A stretch of DNA of 64,000 nucleotides from Marinobacter antarcticus. Lineage in GTDB: Bacteria; Pseudomonadota; Gammaproteobacteria; Pseudomonadales; Oleiphilaceae. A model generated the notes under the pieces. The model did no database searches. It saw only the letters and a program-made list of their open reading frames with translations, and was not told the origin of the DNA. Made by a program: the position numbers and the translations under genes. Below, piece after piece: positions 29,603 to 37,657 of the stretch (its first letter is position 1; every line of letters starts with the position of its first letter). The stretch is taken from positions 1 to 64,000 of the forward strand of contig NZ_DRGY01000049.1 of assembly GCF_011049865.1 (NCBI RefSeq), written 5' to 3'.

Positions 29603-29633
29603 TTGACCTTAAAGTTAACTTTAAGGTTATGGT
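29603..29633 (+). promoter_or_regulatory. MerR-type promoter/operator of merR operon
   Basis: -35 TTGACC (29603-29608), a 19-base spacer and -10 TATGGT (29628-29633), the over-long spacing typical of MerR-activated promoters. The spacer contains the perfect palindrome CCTTAAAGTTAACTTTAAGG (29607-29626), extended by one more matching pair on each side. The MerR gene starts 37 bases downstream, so autoregulation is likely. A near-copy lies at 35884. Confidence 0.8.
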
Positions 29634-29670
29634 TACGGCAGTGATTGATGACTCAGCTTAAGGTGAATGA

Positions 29671-30072
29671 ATGAAAACGTTCAATATCGGCGAACTCTCT
29701 GCCCAAAGTGGCGTGGCCAGTCATGCGATTCGCTTCTACGAGCGGGAAAATCTCATGCCCGATCCTGCGCGAACCCAATCCAATTATCGCCGTTACCCCG
29801 AGGATGCGATCGCCAGGCTGCAGTTCATCATCCATGCCAAGCAATGGGGTTTCACTCTTGAGGAGATTCGTGAACTCCTGATGCTCCAGGATGCCAATGG
29901 TGACCGTGCAGAGGCCAAGCGCATTGCGAGCGAGCAACTGGAAAAGATCCGGCACCAGATCCAGAGTCTCTCCCGTATCGAGGCGGTTCTGTCGAAAACG
30001 CTGGAGGAATGTTCAGGGGAGGGTCCTATGGACGGTTGCCCGATCGTCGAGGCCATTGCCCAGGAAAGGTAG
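29671..30072 (+). CDS. MerR-family metal-responsive regulator
   Basis: 133 residues. MerR HTH at 1-70 (FNIGELSAQSGVASHAIRFYERENLM, then NYRRYPEDAIARLQFIIHAKQWGF), a long dimerisation helix (about 75-110) and a metal loop with the only two cysteines, CSGEGPMDGC (Cys114, Cys123). The divalent-sensor cysteine of MerR/ZntR in the dimer helix is absent, as in CueR-like monovalent sensors, so copper or silver is a reasonable guess. It is preceded by the dyad-bearing promoter and followed by a metal-ATPase remnant. Confidence 0.85.
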   Translation: MKTFNIGELSAQSGVASHAIRFYERENLMPDPARTQSNYRRYPEDAIARLQFIIHAKQWGFTLEEIRELLMLQDANGDRAEAKRIASEQLEKIRHQIQSLSRIEAVLSKTLEECSGEGPMDGCPIVEAIAQER

Positions 30073-30144
30073 TGCGCCCGTTTATCGTTGGGATGAACTG
30101 ATCCACGAGATGCTGGATTGGTTGCGCGGAGGAGCAAGGTCAGG

Positions 30145-30261
30145 ATGCAAAAAATAGAGATTGGTATTGAAGGAATGTCCTGCGCGTCGTGCGTAAGTCG
30201 CATTGAGCGGGCTCTCACGACTCAGCTCGGTGTCTCGGCAGCACAAGCCAACGTTTCATGA
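30145..30261 (+). pseudogene. Remnant of metal P-type ATPase (HMA domain start)
   Basis: A 38-codon frame starting MQKIEIGIEGMSCASCVSR. It has the GMxCxxC heavy-metal-associated motif and the first helix, but stops after QANVS, half-way through an HMA domain that normally needs about 65 residues. Full CopA-type transporters begin in exactly this way, so the gene looks like the 5' stub of a copper/heavy-metal ATPase whose remaining 700 or so codons were deleted. GGAGGAGCAAGG lies upstream, so the stub may still be translated. Confidence 0.7.
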
Positions 30262-30292
30262 CAGACCTGGCACACAGCACCAGGAGATTAAC

Positions 30293-30478
30293 ATGATGAC
30301 AAGTGATGCATGCGTGTTTGGAATGGCGGGAATGGGATTGATATCCCTTTTGCTCATCGTCGCCCTTGTGCTTGGCGTTGCTGCCCTCGTCAAGTACCTG
30401 TTCTTCAGTAAGAAAAATTATTCTGGAAGTGCGAGGAAGAACGCCAGAGGGGATCATGAACACCACTCTGAAACGTAA
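30293..30478 (+). CDS. Small membrane protein
   Basis: 61 residues: short N-terminus with a Cys (SDACVFGMAG), one strong transmembrane helix (GLISLLLIVALVLGVAALVKYLF) and a basic/His-rich tail (RGDHEHHSET). AGGAGAT precedes the ATG (two ATGs in tandem, 30293 and 30296). Small proteins of this type accompany copper ATPases. It overlaps the TVP38-like gene by 23 bases. Function unknown. Confidence 0.6.
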   Translation: MMTSDACVFGMAGMGLISLLLIVALVLGVAALVKYLFFSKKNYSGSARKNARGDHEHHSET

Positions 30479-31205
30479 CAGCCATTGGGAACCACCGGCA
30501 AATGAGGGAATCAGGTTGAGCGTAAAAACAAAGGTGGCCGGGGTCCTGCTCCTGCTGATCGTCTTTGCAGCGATCTACTGGATACTGCTGGAGACGGGAG
30601 CGCTTGCCACAGTGACCAACAAAGTTGCGTTGCGGGAATGGATCGATCAACTCGGCTATTGGGGGCCGGTGGGCATCATCGGCCTGATGATCATGGCCAT
30701 CGTCCTGAGCCCGATTCCCAGCGCCCCGGTCGCCATGGTCGCCGGGGCGGTTTATGGTTCCTTCTGGGGGACGGTGTTCGTGGTTGTCGGGGCTGAGGCC
30801 GGTGCGCTGATAGCTTTCGCCATTGCCCGATCCCTGGGTTACGACGTTATACATCGCTGGAGTCGGGTGCGCCCGGTGTTGAACTGGCTAGGCAAGGACC
30901 GCTCTCAGGGTACTTTGATGCTAATTATTTTTGCATCAAGGCTGGTGCCCTTTATCTCCTTCGATGCGGTTAGCTATGCAGCGGGCCTGACACCGCTCGC
31001 TTTCTGGCGCTTCGTAGTCGCAACGCTGGCCGGTGTTATTCCGGCGGCCTATTTGATTACAGCATTTGGCGGATTGCTCATGGCGTCCGAGTCAGGGCTG
31101 GTGACGATAGTGCTGATTCTCGTCAGCGGCATTACCCTGTTGCCGGTTGTTGCGAAGCTGTTTTTTTCTCGACGCATAGGGCGTAAGAGCGTGCTCGAAC
31201 AATAA
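30456..31205 (+). CDS. TVP38/TMEM64 (DedA/VTT-type) membrane protein
   Basis: 249 residues with about six helices. The VTT domain core is visible: SPIPSAPVAMVAGAVYGSFWGTVFVVVGAEAGALIAFAIARSLG and SRLVPFISFDAVSYAAGLTPL. This family has lipid-scramblase-like and membrane-integrity roles, and mercury- or copper-associated members are frequent. ATG at 30456 is chosen because AGAGGGG precedes it; the open frame extends further upstream inside the small membrane-protein gene. Confidence 0.82.
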   Translation: MNTTLKRNSHWEPPANEGIRLSVKTKVAGVLLLLIVFAAIYWILLETGALATVTNKVALREWIDQLGYWGPVGIIGLMIMAIVLSPIPSAPVAMVAGAVYGSFWGTVFVVVGAEAGALIAFAIARSLGYDVIHRWSRVRPVLNWLGKDRSQGTLMLIIFASRLVPFISFDAVSYAAGLTPLAFWRFVVATLAGVIPAAYLITAFGGLLMASESGLVTIVLILVSGITLLPVVAKLFFSRRIGRKSVLEQ

Positions 31206-31388
31206 AGTTTTGAGGAACTTATGCGCGCATGTCCAGTCTCAATTGACCGACGGGCCAGAGTGGAAAGACGAGGACGAGTCGTTTCTGTCTGCTTGGCGAT
31301 GCCCACTGATTTGGGTTAGGGTGCTACGTGTTTCTCTACATGTGAAAGACACTTCATTCAGTTGTTCTGAAATCGGGATATTGACACG

Positions 31389-31718
31389 ATGAAGAAGCGG
31401 TTTTTGGGATTAGCAGCAATGCTGCTCGTAGCTTCTTTCCTTTTTTCACAGGGAACTGCTGCGACCTCTTTTGAGGTGGAGCCCATGGCTGAGACTTGTG
31501 TTCTTTTGCTAGATGGCCCGGCGATGTCTGACTGCGCCATGCTGCAGGTTCAGGGTAGCTGTAGCGGCACGTGCCTTTCTTCCTATGTCACCAGATCTGT
31601 AATTCCGGATTTGCCACTATTATCGCTCTCTCCATACCCCAAGGCCTATTCTTCTCATTCCGGCCGTGTACTTTCAGGGCCAGACCCCTTTCCTCCGAAG
31701 TATTCATCAACCTTTTGA
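31389..31718 (+). CDS. Small exported Cys-containing protein
   Basis: 109 residues: signal peptide about 1-25 (LGLAAMLLVASFLFSQGTAA), then cysteines in AETCVLL, SDCAML, GSCSGTC, and a Pro-rich end (DPFPPKYSSTF). Resembles the exported protein at 29042-29425 in size and layout. It could be an analogue of ScsA, the small exported protein heading scs operons, but sequence identity is not evident. A weak stem (GTCAG/CTGAC at 31788-31803, followed by GGTTTTATT) lies between it and the DsbG-like gene. Confidence 0.5.
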   Translation: MKKRFLGLAAMLLVASFLFSQGTAATSFEVEPMAETCVLLLDGPAMSDCAMLQVQGSCSGTCLSSYVTRSVIPDLPLLSLSPYPKAYSSHSGRVLSGPDPFPPKYSSTF

Positions 31719-31848
31719 ACCGTTGATCGCCTGGGGTTCCCGCGTCGAGCGACTGTCGTTCGACCTTGAGCGGTATACCGCCACGTAGTCAGTCACCCCT
31801 GACGGTTTTATTGCCTGATGAATACCTAAAAATGGGAACCTACTTGTG

Positions 31849-32667
31849 ATGTCATTCTATTTGGAACACCCCGCGCAGCGCATTGCCATGCTTTGCCGTA
31901 GGCTTTCGATGACACTATTTTTGAGTTTGATTGCGACCTTGGTAACTGCGGCACCAACGATGGATCCGGGAATCAGCGCTCTCCAGGAAAAAGTCGGTTT
32001 TACGGTGATCGAACGCTTCTCCACGCCAGCGGACGGCGTAACCGGGTATGTTGTAAAGGGTCGGGATGGAAAAGCCGGAATAGTCTATGGCCTCGGTGAC
32101 TACATTCTGTCCGGCGCGCTTTTGGAGAGTAACGGCAACGATCTGACCCGCCAATATGCCGCACGCTATATTCCGAAGCCGGCGTATGCCTCGGTTGCAG
32201 AGCAGCTTTCGCGGGATACCCACTTGGTGAGCGAGGGCGGGAAGGGTGCCCCCGAGGTATACGTATTCGCGGATCCCAATTGCATTTTCTGTCACAAGTT
32301 CTGGCAGCAGACCCGGAACTGGGTATCGGAGGGGAAAGTCAGGTTGCACTGGGTCATGGTTGGTTTTCTCAAGCCCTCCAGCCAGGGCCTGTCTGCGGCA
32401 ATCATGAGCGCAGAGGACCGAGCCGGCGCGCTGCAGGCGTTTGAAGAGAATTTCGGCAAGAGCGGTAACGGCAGCGGAGTTTCTGAACTCACCCCCATCC
32501 CGGCTGACCTCCAGGAGGCGCTCGGACAACACAGCCAGTGGATGGTCGAATTGGGTTTCAATGGAACACCAGGGCTACTGTTCAAGAACACGAGCGGCCA
32601 ATGGCGAGGCCAGACAGGTGTGCCCAAGCAGGAAGCGCTGGGCAGGATGCTGGGAATCACTGAGTAA
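31849..32667 (+). CDS. DsbG/DsbC-like periplasmic disulfide isomerase
   Basis: 272 residues. Signal segment about 20-36, an N-terminal dimerisation domain (about 40-125; ISALQEKVGFTVIERFSTP, GYVVKGRDGKAGIVYGLGDY), then a thioredoxin-fold domain with active site CIFC (Cys145, Cys148) inside YVFADPNCIFCHKFWQ and the cis-Pro loop NGTPGLLF. This is DsbG-type architecture: a periplasmic isomerase or sulfenic-acid reductase kept reduced by a DsbD-type protein, which is encoded next. Its stop overlaps the dsbD-like start (TAATG). GTG at 31846 is an alternative start. Confidence 0.87.
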   Translation: MSFYLEHPAQRIAMLCRRLSMTLFLSLIATLVTAAPTMDPGISALQEKVGFTVIERFSTPADGVTGYVVKGRDGKAGIVYGLGDYILSGALLESNGNDLTRQYAARYIPKPAYASVAEQLSRDTHLVSEGGKGAPEVYVFADPNCIFCHKFWQQTRNWVSEGKVRLHWVMVGFLKPSSQGLSAAIMSAEDRAGALQAFEENFGKSGNGSGVSELTPIPADLQEALGQHSQWMVELGFNGTPGLLFKNTSGQWRGQTGVPKQEALGRMLGITE

Positions 32668-33857
32668 TGGATCAGCTTCCCTTTTTGCTCATCGCCGGCC
32701 AGATCCTTATGGCGATTGTGGCAGGTTTGCTGCTGAACTTGACGCCCTGCGTTCTGCCCGCGATTCCCATCAAGATCCGGACCATTCTGCGGGAGGCTGG
32801 CAGTCAGCGGTCACACCGTATACTGGCTGCACTGGCATTCACAGCCGGAACACTGACCTTTTTCCTGACGCTGGGCGGCCTGACCGCACTGCTGCAGTGG
32901 AATTGGGGTACCTTGTTCCAGTCGACGGTCTTCGTCGCCATCCTGGTTGCGCTGCTGGTCGGGTTTGCGATGGTCACCTGGCTGGACCTGCCGATTCCGA
33001 TTCCCACGTTTGCCGCTACGATGCACGGCAGGCGTTACTTTGAAGCTTTCGTGTCGGGTCTGTTGAGTGCCATTCTGGCTGCACCTTGCGCCGGGCCTTT
33101 CCTGGGTGGCGTTCTGGCCTTTGCCGTTACACAACCGGCACCAGTGATCATGGGAATATTTGTCAGTATCGGGCTGGGACTGTCTCTACCCTACGCCGTG
33201 CTGATGCTCAAACCCGAGTGGCTGAGTCGAATACCCAGGACCGGTCCCTGGACTCTGGCTATTCGTGAATCGCTTGCGCTGGTTTTGCTGGCTGCTGCCG
33301 TCTTTTTCAGCGCGAGCCTCGTCCCCAAGGCGGTTTACCCATGGCTATGGTCAGCCTGGCTGGCTTTTGTCCTCATCTGGGGTATCCGCCGCTTCATCCA
33401 GGGTAGCGGAGCCGTGCGTGTGATCGCCGCGACGGCATCAGGCCTCGCGCTTACGACAGTGGTGGTTTTCGCAGGGCCTGCAGATAATGATGAGGGCGGG
33501 CTGGCCTGGCAACCCTACTCAGCGCAACTCCTGAAAGAAACACAAGCCCGGGGCGATCCCCACTTGCTGGAGTTCACCGCGGACTGGTGCATTAACTGCA
33601 AAGTACTGGAACGCACGGTGTATCAGGAGCCCGCTGTAGCCGAAGCCGTGCGGCGCGCCAACATGGTGCCCATACAGGTCGATGTGACAGCGAGTGATTC
33701 TGAAAAGGACGCATTGTTGACTGCGATGTCGGGGCAGGCTTTGCCTTTCGCAGCGGTCATCGACGGTGATGGCGTCGTTATCGCGCGTTTCACGGGTCTC
33801 TTTGACACCGACAGCCTGGTCGCAGCCATCAAACGCACCGAAAAATCACAACGTTAG
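32667..33857 (+). CDS. DsbD-like thiol transporter, beta and gamma domains
   Basis: 396 residues. Eight-helix membrane domain with transmembrane cysteines Cys28 (NLTPCVLPAIPIK) and Cys141 (LAAPCAGPFLGG), and a C-terminal thioredoxin-like domain with ADWCINCK (Cys308, Cys311). It moves electrons from cytoplasmic thioredoxin to the periplasm. It lacks the N-terminal alpha domain of classical DsbD; that domain is encoded separately by the next gene. Clients are probably the adjacent DsbG-like protein and perhaps TlpA. Confidence 0.9.
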   Translation: MDQLPFLLIAGQILMAIVAGLLLNLTPCVLPAIPIKIRTILREAGSQRSHRILAALAFTAGTLTFFLTLGGLTALLQWNWGTLFQSTVFVAILVALLVGFAMVTWLDLPIPIPTFAATMHGRRYFEAFVSGLLSAILAAPCAGPFLGGVLAFAVTQPAPVIMGIFVSIGLGLSLPYAVLMLKPEWLSRIPRTGPWTLAIRESLALVLLAAAVFFSASLVPKAVYPWLWSAWLAFVLIWGIRRFIQGSGAVRVIAATASGLALTTVVVFAGPADNDEGGLAWQPYSAQLLKETQARGDPHLLEFTADWCINCKVLERTVYQEPAVAEAVRRANMVPIQVDVTASDSEKDALLTAMSGQALPFAAVIDGDGVVIARFTGLFDTDSLVAAIKRTEKSQR

Positions 33858-33873
33858 ACACTGGAGATGAATC

Positions 33874-34467
33874 ATGGTGACCCGACCCAAAGCATTGCTA
33901 GCCAGCGTAGCGGTTCTACTGATCGCAACCGGGGCCGCATTCATGTTGATCGATACCAATCCTGGAAGTGCCACCAGCACTATCCAGACTGCACCGGGCA
34001 GTTCTTCAGTCCCGGTTCCGGCTGCCCGTACGGGGCTGGCGAGTTCTTCCGATAAGGTGCGCCTGAAAGTTGTTGAAGGGAATAAAGCATTGGCTGATGA
34101 TACCGGGGAAATTCTTCTGACACTGGACATTCAGCCGGGTTGGCATGTGAACGCCAATCCGGCGTCCATGGAATTCCTGATTCCCACCGTCGCCAGCTCT
34201 TCAGTCAACGGCGAGTTGCTTGAGATTCAGACCCGGTATCCACGCGGTCGGGTCAGCGACATTACGCTTGGTGACATTGCTCTCGAAGTATACGACGACG
34301 ACGCGAACATTCGGCTGTTGCCCGACGAAAAACAGACAGCCATGTTGAAAGAAGCAGGTAAGCTCGACATGACGGTACGAGTACAGGCCTGCAGTGACGA
34401 GGGCGTGTGCCTGGCACCGGCTGACCTGCCTCTTACCCTGAATCTGAACGATACCAACACACAATGA
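33874..34467 (+). CDS. Stand-alone DsbD alpha (N-terminal) domain
   Basis: 197 residues with one N-terminal hydrophobic anchor (ALLASVAVLLIATGAAFML), a linker, and an immunoglobulin-like DsbD-alpha domain (VRLKVVEGNKALADD, LDIQPGWHVNANPAS, VQACSDEGVCLAPADLPLTL) with the redox pair Cys173/Cys179. In E. coli this domain is fused to the front of DsbD and passes electrons to DsbC/DsbG. Here it is 16 bases downstream of the beta-gamma gene, so the three-part protein is split and reordered. Confidence 0.85.
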   Translation: MVTRPKALLASVAVLLIATGAAFMLIDTNPGSATSTIQTAPGSSSVPVPAARTGLASSSDKVRLKVVEGNKALADDTGEILLTLDIQPGWHVNANPASMEFLIPTVASSSVNGELLEIQTRYPRGRVSDITLGDIALEVYDDDANIRLLPDEKQTAMLKEAGKLDMTVRVQACSDEGVCLAPADLPLTLNLNDTNTQ

Positions 34468-34510
34468 CCCCAGGGTTTTCTTCCAAAATGGAATCAAACG
34501 GAGAACAACT

Positions 34511-35215
34511 GTGAATAACATAATAAGAGTATTCCTGATTTCCGTGGTTGCCTTGGGGAGCCTCAAGGCTTATGCCCACTCCATGGAGGATGTTGAAGCG
34601 GCGCTAAATGAAAAAGAACGGTATGCTCAGTTTGTCGATCAACCAGCCCCTCCGTTTAAGCTGACCGAAAGCGACGGAAAAGCCCTCTCCCTGGCGGATT
34701 TAAAAGGCAAAACCGTTGTGCTCAATTTTCTCTACACGCGCTGTACGGAGGCCTGCCCTTTGCACATGAACCTGATCCGGCAGTTGCAGACCGGGGTAGA
34801 AGACGAGGGGCTGATCAAAGAGGTGGTCTTCATCACCATCGCCACGGATCGCGAGGACGTCGCCGGGACCCGGGATAACATGCGCGCTTATGGCAAAAAT
34901 TTCGGCCTCAACCCCGGCAACTGGCACTTTCTCTACCGGGCCAGCGACGAACCGCCCGGGTTGACGTCGGAGCTTGCCCAAGCTTACGGCGTTCGATTCA
35001 CGGACACGGGAGACGGAGTCCAGGTACATGGTGTAGTCACTCACGTGATCGATCCAGAAGGACGGATGCGTGCCCGTTTTCACGGTTTAAAATTCCAGCC
35101 TGAACATCTGATGGCCTATCTCAAGGCCATCGCCATAGGCCCCAATGCTGCAACTGATGAGGGGTTCTGGAGCCGACTGCACACGCGTATTGAAGGCCTG
35201 ATGCAGAGCAAGTAG
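34511..35215 (+). CDS. SCO1/SenC family copper chaperone-like protein
   Basis: 234 residues starting at GTG (GGAGAACAACT upstream). Signal peptide about 1-22; SCO thioredoxin-like fold with copper motif CTEAC (Cys78, Cys82) in FLYTRCTEACPLHMN and the likely copper-ligand His173 in QVHGVVTHVIDPEG. SCO proteins deliver copper to the CuA site of oxidases or reduce target cysteines. No oxidase genes are near, so a thiol-reductase or copper-defence role with the neighbouring Dsb-like proteins is favoured. Confidence 0.87.
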   Translation: MNNIIRVFLISVVALGSLKAYAHSMEDVEAALNEKERYAQFVDQPAPPFKLTESDGKALSLADLKGKTVVLNFLYTRCTEACPLHMNLIRQLQTGVEDEGLIKEVVFITIATDREDVAGTRDNMRAYGKNFGLNPGNWHFLYRASDEPPGLTSELAQAYGVRFTDTGDGVQVHGVVTHVIDPEGRMRARFHGLKFQPEHLMAYLKAIAIGPNAATDEGFWSRLHTRIEGLMQSK

Positions 35216-35272
35216 TCCCTGTGGGCAGCAACGAAGCAGGAGACCAACAACCGTTAACGGGAGCAACCTTTG

Positions 35273-35845
35273 ATGTGGCAGCAACCTACACCTGTAGCCT
35301 GGGTACTGGCGGCAATGCTCGCTTTTGCTATTTCATTAACCCCCTCCGTTTCGACTGCGGGGAAAGTTCCAGGTTCGGTCGGTCCTCAGGGTTTTCTGAT
35401 CTGGGAAACACCCCGAAATCTGCCCGAGCTCGCATTTGAAGATAAAAAAGGCAAGCCTTTAACGCTGGCAGATTTGCACGGCAAAGTGGTGTTGCTCAAT
35501 ATTTGGGCGACCTGGTGTGCGCCCTGTCGTGAAGAAATGCCGACGCTGGATTCACTTCAGGCTCAGTTGGGGGGCGAGCAATTCGAAGTGGTCGCTCTGT
35601 CGATTGACCATGCGGGGCGCGGTGCTGTTGAGAAATTCTATCGGGAAACCAGTATCAAGCATCTTCGCATGTATATCGATCCGTCTACACTGGCTGCTTC
35701 AACTCTTGGTATAGAGGGCGTTCCAACGACGTTGCTCCTTGATCGCGAAGGCCGTGAGATCGGCCGCCTGGTTGGAGCTACGGAATGGGACCGCCCGGCC
35801 ATGGTTGATTTTATCACTCGTACCATCGTCGAGGTTTCACATTGA
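35273..35845 (+). CDS. TlpA-like periplasmic thioredoxin
   Basis: 190 residues from the ATG at 35273 (TTG one codon earlier is possible). Signal peptide/anchor about 1-30, then a TlpA/ResA-type thioredoxin domain with IWATWCAPCREEMP (Cys82, Cys85) and the cis-Pro in GIEGVPTTLLLDREG. It probably receives electrons from the DsbD-like protein. ScsD of scs operons is a TlpA-like protein of this kind. Last gene of the rightward thiol cluster before the peroxiredoxin promoter. Confidence 0.88.
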   Translation: MWQQPTPVAWVLAAMLAFAISLTPSVSTAGKVPGSVGPQGFLIWETPRNLPELAFEDKKGKPLTLADLHGKVVLLNIWATWCAPCREEMPTLDSLQAQLGGEQFEVVALSIDHAGRGAVEKFYRETSIKHLRMYIDPSTLAASTLGIEGVPTTLLLDREGREIGRLVGATEWDRPAMVDFITRTIVEVSH

Positions 35846-35883
35846 ACGTAACCCAAACTTAATGAAAGTCCTCAATAAAAGCC

Positions 35884-35914
35884 TTGACCTTAAAGTTGAC
35901 TTTAAAGATACCGT
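35884..35914 (+). promoter_or_regulatory. MerR-type promoter of peroxiredoxin gene
   Basis: -35 TTGACC (35884-35889), 19-base spacer, -10 TACCGT (35909-35914). The dyad ACCTTAAAGTTGACTTTAAA (35888-35907) differs from the merR promoter dyad by only three bases over 22. This predicts activation by the same MerR protein. The peroxiredoxin ATG is 46 bases downstream. Confidence 0.7.
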
Positions 35915-35960
35915 CTGTGCTGAACCTTGAACAACAGCGAAAGCAAAGGAGAATGAACTG

Positions 35961-36599
35961 ATGACATTGCAACTTGGAGAAACCGCTCCCGATTTCACCG
36001 TGGAATCCACCGAAGGAAACATTAAGTTTCATGAATGGCTTGGCGACAGTTGGGCCGTCTTATTTTCACATCCCGCCGACTACACACCGGTCTGTACTAC
36101 TGAGCTGGGTGCCTTTGCCAAGCGCAAGGACGAATTCGCCAAGCGCGGCGTCAAGCTGATCGGCGTATCCGTCGACCCACTCGATTCCCATAACGACTGG
36201 GCAAAAGACATCGAGAGTACTCAGGGTACAGGGCTTAACTACCCCCTCCTTGCAGACAAGGATCGGGTGGTCGCGAATCTTTATGGAATGATCCATCCAA
36301 AAGCCGACCCCAAGCTAACCGTTCGTACGGTTTTCATTATCGACGCCGCCAAGAAAATACGTCTGACGCTGACATATCCACCCAGCACAGGGCGCAACGT
36401 TGACGAGATCATGCGAGTTATTGACTCACTTCAACTGACTGACAACCACAAAGTTGCCACGCCGGTTGACTGGAAAAACGGAGATGATGTGATCATCGTT
36501 CCGTCGCTTTCCAATGAAGAAGCCAAGGAGCGGTTTCCTGATGGGTGGGATGAGCAGACGCCGTATCTGCGCGTTACGCGTCAACCCGGTCGGAAATAA
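35961..36599 (+). CDS. 1-Cys peroxiredoxin (Prx6 type)
   Basis: 212 residues. Peroxidatic cysteine Cys45 in HPADYTPVCTTELG; no other cysteine exists in the protein, so there is no resolving Cys. The long C-terminal extension (VDWKNGDDVIIVPSLSNEEAKERFP) is typical of the Prx6/1-Cys group. It reduces hydroperoxides in the cytoplasm and needs an outside thiol reductant. AAAGGAGAATGAACTG precedes the ATG. A MerR-type promoter upstream ties it to the metal-responsive island. Confidence 0.92.
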   Translation: MTLQLGETAPDFTVESTEGNIKFHEWLGDSWAVLFSHPADYTPVCTTELGAFAKRKDEFAKRGVKLIGVSVDPLDSHNDWAKDIESTQGTGLNYPLLADKDRVVANLYGMIHPKADPKLTVRTVFIIDAAKKIRLTLTYPPSTGRNVDEIMRVIDSLQLTDNHKVATPVDWKNGDDVIIVPSLSNEEAKERFPDGWDEQTPYLRVTRQPGRK

Positions 36600-36782
36600 T
36601 ACAGAATCTGCCAACTGAGCCTCGCGTGCTGCTGATTAAAACCCGGGCGCACGCCTAGCGGAAGCGCTGAAGTCAGTGCTTCTGTGTCCTCAAATCGATT
36701 CCGCAGCCGCCCTAACAAGCACGGTACAGATCCATAGGGTTTGCCTGGGGGCAGCGGAGAACAGCTTCATTGGAGAGAGGTA

Positions 36783-37517
36783 ATGACGACGGCTTTTTCG
36801 AGAATATCCCGGGAATATGATGATCTTTGGCTCTTGACCGAAGGTTACCGAGACTGGATGCTGAAAAAGATTCTTGAGCATTTGAAAATTCACACAGACA
36901 GTAAGTTCGCAGACCTGGGAGGTGGATCCGGTTTATTCACGCACCTTCTAAAGGAGGGTGTACCGCTTGAATCTGACGCTATATGCGTGGATCCCTCCGA
37001 AGCCATGCTCTTGAACGCCGGACAATACAGAGGCCTCCAGACATATTGTGAGTCTGCTGAAGTGTTCGCCCAAAGGCAGATGCCGCTGAACCGGATCCTT
37101 ATCAAGGAATCGATCCATCACATCCGGAATCGTCAGGGTTTCTGGAAAGAAATAAGCTCCGGTTTAACGCCCAATGGCCGTATCTTGGTGGTGACTCGGC
37201 CAAGCCTACCCGGATTTCCTCTTTTCAAGCGGGCGATGACTGCTTTTTCAGAGAGTCAGCCGGAACTTGAAGTTCTTCTCGACGAAATATCTACCTCTGG
37301 CCTGAGCGCTGTCACGAACACGGAGGAGTACCACGTCGAAATCCCGAAGGAGCGCTGGTATACAATGCTTCGGGCCCGGTTTATGTCAAGCCTGACAAGC
37401 TTTACTCCCGATGAAATTGAGCAGGGCATTCTGGAAGTCGATGGCCAGCTTGATGGAGACCAAATTCGTTTTACTGATCGTGTGTTCTTTGTGGTGATTC
37501 AGCACAAGACAAAATGA
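36783..37517 (+). CDS. Class I SAM-dependent methyltransferase
   Basis: 244 residues, start set by GGAGAGAGGTA. Motif I in FADLGGGSGLFTHLLKEG (about 40-57), the acidic end of strand 2 (ICVDPSEAMLLNA) and a motif IV-like IKESIHHIRNR. The C-terminal part resembles small-molecule methyltransferases of the UbiE/ArsM type, but the Cys pattern of ArsM is absent. Substrate unknown. It lies just outside the peroxiredoxin gene; the next 38-codon frame overlaps its stop by four bases. Confidence 0.75.
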   Translation: MTTAFSRISREYDDLWLLTEGYRDWMLKKILEHLKIHTDSKFADLGGGSGLFTHLLKEGVPLESDAICVDPSEAMLLNAGQYRGLQTYCESAEVFAQRQMPLNRILIKESIHHIRNRQGFWKEISSGLTPNGRILVVTRPSLPGFPLFKRAMTAFSESQPELEVLLDEISTSGLSAVTNTEEYHVEIPKERWYTMLRARFMSSLTSFTPDEIEQGILEVDGQLDGDQIRFTDRVFFVVIQHKTK

Positions 37518-37630
37518 TTATGGTGAAGCGTGTGTATCCAGTAAAAAGTGAGAAACTCGCCGACCGGATATTACATGACGAGGTGCTTGCGCAAGTCGAC
37601 CGAATATTCGGCAAAGATCCATTTTTATGA
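37514..37630 (+). CDS. Possible 38-residue small protein
   Basis: Frame of 38 codons starting MIMVKRVYPVKSEKLADR and ending FGKDPFL. Its ATG overlaps the methyltransferase stop (ATGA), the arrangement used throughout real operons in this window, which argues for translation. It could instead be the tail of a larger deleted gene, since decayed lgt sequence follows at once. No family recognised. Confidence 0.35.
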   Translation: MIMVKRVYPVKSEKLADRILHDEVLAQVDRIFGKDPFL

Positions 37631-37657
37631 AGAGGAATCTGAGAACCAACGCTTAAC

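Noticed and set aside
29603..29633. Reading the dyad as a SoxR box
   Set aside because: It resembles SoxR sites, but the adjacent regulator has the metal-sensor two-Cys loop and not the four-Cys Fe-S cluster of SoxR.
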